Assembly (NCBI GenBank): GCA_002709185.1
Contig: PAQB01000014.1
Coordinates: 7,722-15,230, forward strand
Reading direction: 5' to 3'
DNA from: Flavobacteriaceae bacterium
GTDB lineage: Bacteria > Bacteroidota > Bacteroidia > Flavobacteriales > Flavobacteriaceae
DNA length: 7,509 bases
A program made the position numbers and the translations under genes. The notes below the pieces were generated by a model, which ran no database searches, was not told the origin of the DNA, and saw only the letters and a program-made list of their open reading frames with translations. Numbering within the stretch: position 1 is the stretch's first letter; every line of letters begins with the position of its first letter. Below are positions 6,174 through 7,509 of the stretch, in pieces.

Positions 6174-7509
6174 TTAAAGCTTACTGATATAGCTACCTAA
6201 ACTATCCTTAAATTCAAATCCATCCAGGCTTCTATATTTGTTTAATTTTTTATTTGCTTCAAGGCCCCAAAGTAAAAATTCCATCATAAAATATTTCTCA
6301 TCATCAACCAGATTGGGCTTATGGTTTTTAATAAATTTTTCAAGTGGCTTTATACTTTTTAGCGTGCTTCTATATTCATCATCGCTAAAATTATCATCAA
6401 TGTATAGCTGATTATCCTTAAAAAACCATGCTAATAACTCTTCATATGGACCTTTTGCATCAGGCTTTTCTAATTTTTCAATTTTTGGAAAAAATTCTGG
6501 GAAGATTGTTTTTATTGATTGTGAAATAAGGTAGTATGAGATTTGTTCAGCCCCCTCTTGTTCACCTTCATAGACAAGTTCAACTTTTCCATTTATAGCA
6601 GAAATAACGGCAGAAAAATCTGATAATCTAATTGTTGTTTTGGATTCATTATTAATTAATATTCTCCTCTCAGCTGAACTTATCAAATTTTCTAATGAGG
6701 TTATGCTCATTCTGGCACTCACGCCGCTTTTATGATCTATATAATCACTTTTTCTTGCTTCAAAACCAATTTGTTCAATAATATCATACGCTAATTCAGG
6801 AATATAAATTTTATCTGTTTTGGAAATTGCTTTTTTAGCCTCTTGGATGGTGATTTTCTTTGCAAAAGATCTGTTTCGAGGGTAATGTGTTAAAATTTGT
6901 GAACCAATCCTGTCTTTCAGAGGAGTAACTATACTACCCCTATTAGTGTAGTCTTCTGGGTTTGCTGTAAAAATTAATTGACACTCTATGGGTAATCTTA
7001 GTTTAAAACCTCTTATTTGAATTTCTTTTTCTTGGAGAATTGAAAAAAGAGCAACTTGGATTCTAGCTTGTAAATCTGGTAATTCATTTAAGACAAAAAT
7101 ACAACGATGGGCTCTTGGTATCATTCCAAAATGAATAACTTTTTCATCCGCATAAGATAATTTTAAAGTTGCTGCTTTTATGGGATCAATATCACCTATT
7201 AGATCTGCAACAGTTACATCTGGAGTAGCTAACTTTTCATAAAATCTTTCACTTCTGTGCATCCAATAGATAGGAGTTTTATCCCCCAGTTTTTTTATCG
7301 TCTCTTTAGCGAAATTTGATATTGGATCAATTGGATCATCATTGATTTCGGATCCTTCAACTACAGGGACCCATTCGTCTAAAAGATTGGTCATCTGTCT
7401 AGCTATTCTTGTTTTTGCCTGACCTCTAAGACCTAAAAGGTTTATATTATGATTTGAAAGTATTGCTCTTTCTAAATCAGGAATAACTGTGTTGTCGTAA
7501 CCAATTAAA
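6174..7509 (-). CDS. ChlI/MoxR-like AAA+ ATPase (magnesium-chelatase-type), N-terminus cut by window edge
   Basis: 444 residues are visible, from codon 7506-7508 to TAA at 6174-6176. The frame stays open to the right edge, so the ATG at 7392-7394 is internal: the Walker A motif lies upstream of it. Walker A reads GLRGQAKT (positions 7410-7433), Walker B reads IFVLNELPDL (the NE pair at 7083-7088), sensor 1 is in FTANPEDYTNRG, a likely arginine finger in LKDRIGSQ, and a sensor-2-like arginine in GVSARMS. This is the AAA+ core of the family often annotated as 'magnesium chelatase' or 'sigma-54-interacting regulator' in Bacteroidota. No chlorophyll or cobalamin genes are nearby, so true metal chelation is doubtful; a MoxR-like remodelling role is more likely. 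Walker A has Ala for the Gly before Lys, and Walker B has Asn for Asp. The C-terminal 150 residues are helical and unassigned. No VWA partner lies downstream within the window. Confidence 0.88.
   Translation of the reverse strand, partial: LIGYDNTVIPDLERAILSNHNINLLGLRGQAKTRIARQMTNLLDEWVPVVEGSEINDDPIDPISNFAKETIKKLGDKTPIYWMHRSERFYEKLATPDVTVADLIGDIDPIKAATLKLSYADEKVIHFGMIPRAHRCIFVLNELPDLQARIQVALFSILQEKEIQIRGFKLRLPIECQLIFTANPEDYTNRGSIVTPLKDRIGSQILTHYPRNRSFAKKITIQEAKKAISKTDKIYIPELAYDIIEQIGFEARKSDYIDHKSGVSARMSITSLENLISSAERRILINNESKTTIRLSDFSAVISAINGKVELVYEGEQEGAEQISYYLISQSIKTIFPEFFPKIEKLEKPDAKGPYEELLAWFFKDNQLYIDDNFSDDEYRSTLKSIKPLEKFIKNHKPNLVDDEKYFMMEFLLWGLEANKKLNKYRSLDGFEFKDSLGSYISKL

Noticed and set aside
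7322..7356. Short GGATC-containing repeats
   Set aside because: They encode the acidic DDPIDPI-type segment of the ATPase and are too short and imperfect to be a repeat element or binding array.

Overview
The window looks like a stretch of housekeeping chromosome from a low-GC member of the Bacteroidota, most likely a marine or aquatic flavobacterium. This is a judgement from protein flavour, not from a database search. The supporting signs are strongly AT-rich DNA, start codons without Shine-Dalgarno sequences, a TAnnTTTG-type promoter box in front of the tRNA, and a protein set typical of that phylum: a DUF2723/GT117 giant, a multi-pass YkuE-like phosphoesterase, a small thioredoxin-like protein and a ChlI-like ATPase. 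There are no insertion sequences, CRISPR arrays, integrases or phage genes.

Layout. (1) Positions 1-2304, plus strand: three closely spaced co-directional genes, namely the 3' half of a dGTP triphosphohydrolase (cut by the left edge), a membrane-anchored metallophosphoesterase, and a 99-residue thioredoxin-fold protein without any cysteine. Gaps of 21 and 46 bases make one transcript likely. (2) Positions 2301-5831, minus strand: one 1176-residue DUF2723 (GT117/TMEM260-like) membrane protein with a helical-repeat tail. Its stop codon overlaps the stop codon of the thioredoxin-like gene on the other strand. (3) Positions 5832-6167: a very AT-rich divergent intergenic region, a tRNA-Gln(UUG) with a recognisable promoter box, and a possible 27-residue single-helix membrane peptide right behind the tRNA. 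(4) Positions 6174-7509, minus strand: most of a ChlI/MoxR-like AAA+ ATPase with altered Walker motifs, cut by the right edge.

How the genes relate. The first cluster mixes dNTP hydrolysis, a probable envelope phosphoesterase and a non-redox thioredoxin fold, with no obvious shared pathway. The DUF2723 protein probably acts at the inner membrane as a GT-C glycosyltransferase. The ATPase is of a type often found with a VWA-domain partner in other genomes, but none is seen here. I see no clearly new multi-gene system. The most interesting points are the cysteine-free thioredoxin, the ATPase with Walker A Gly-to-Ala and Walker B Asp-to-Asn changes, the Tat-like motif placed after three predicted membrane helices in the phosphoesterase, and the tiny membrane ORF behind the tRNA.
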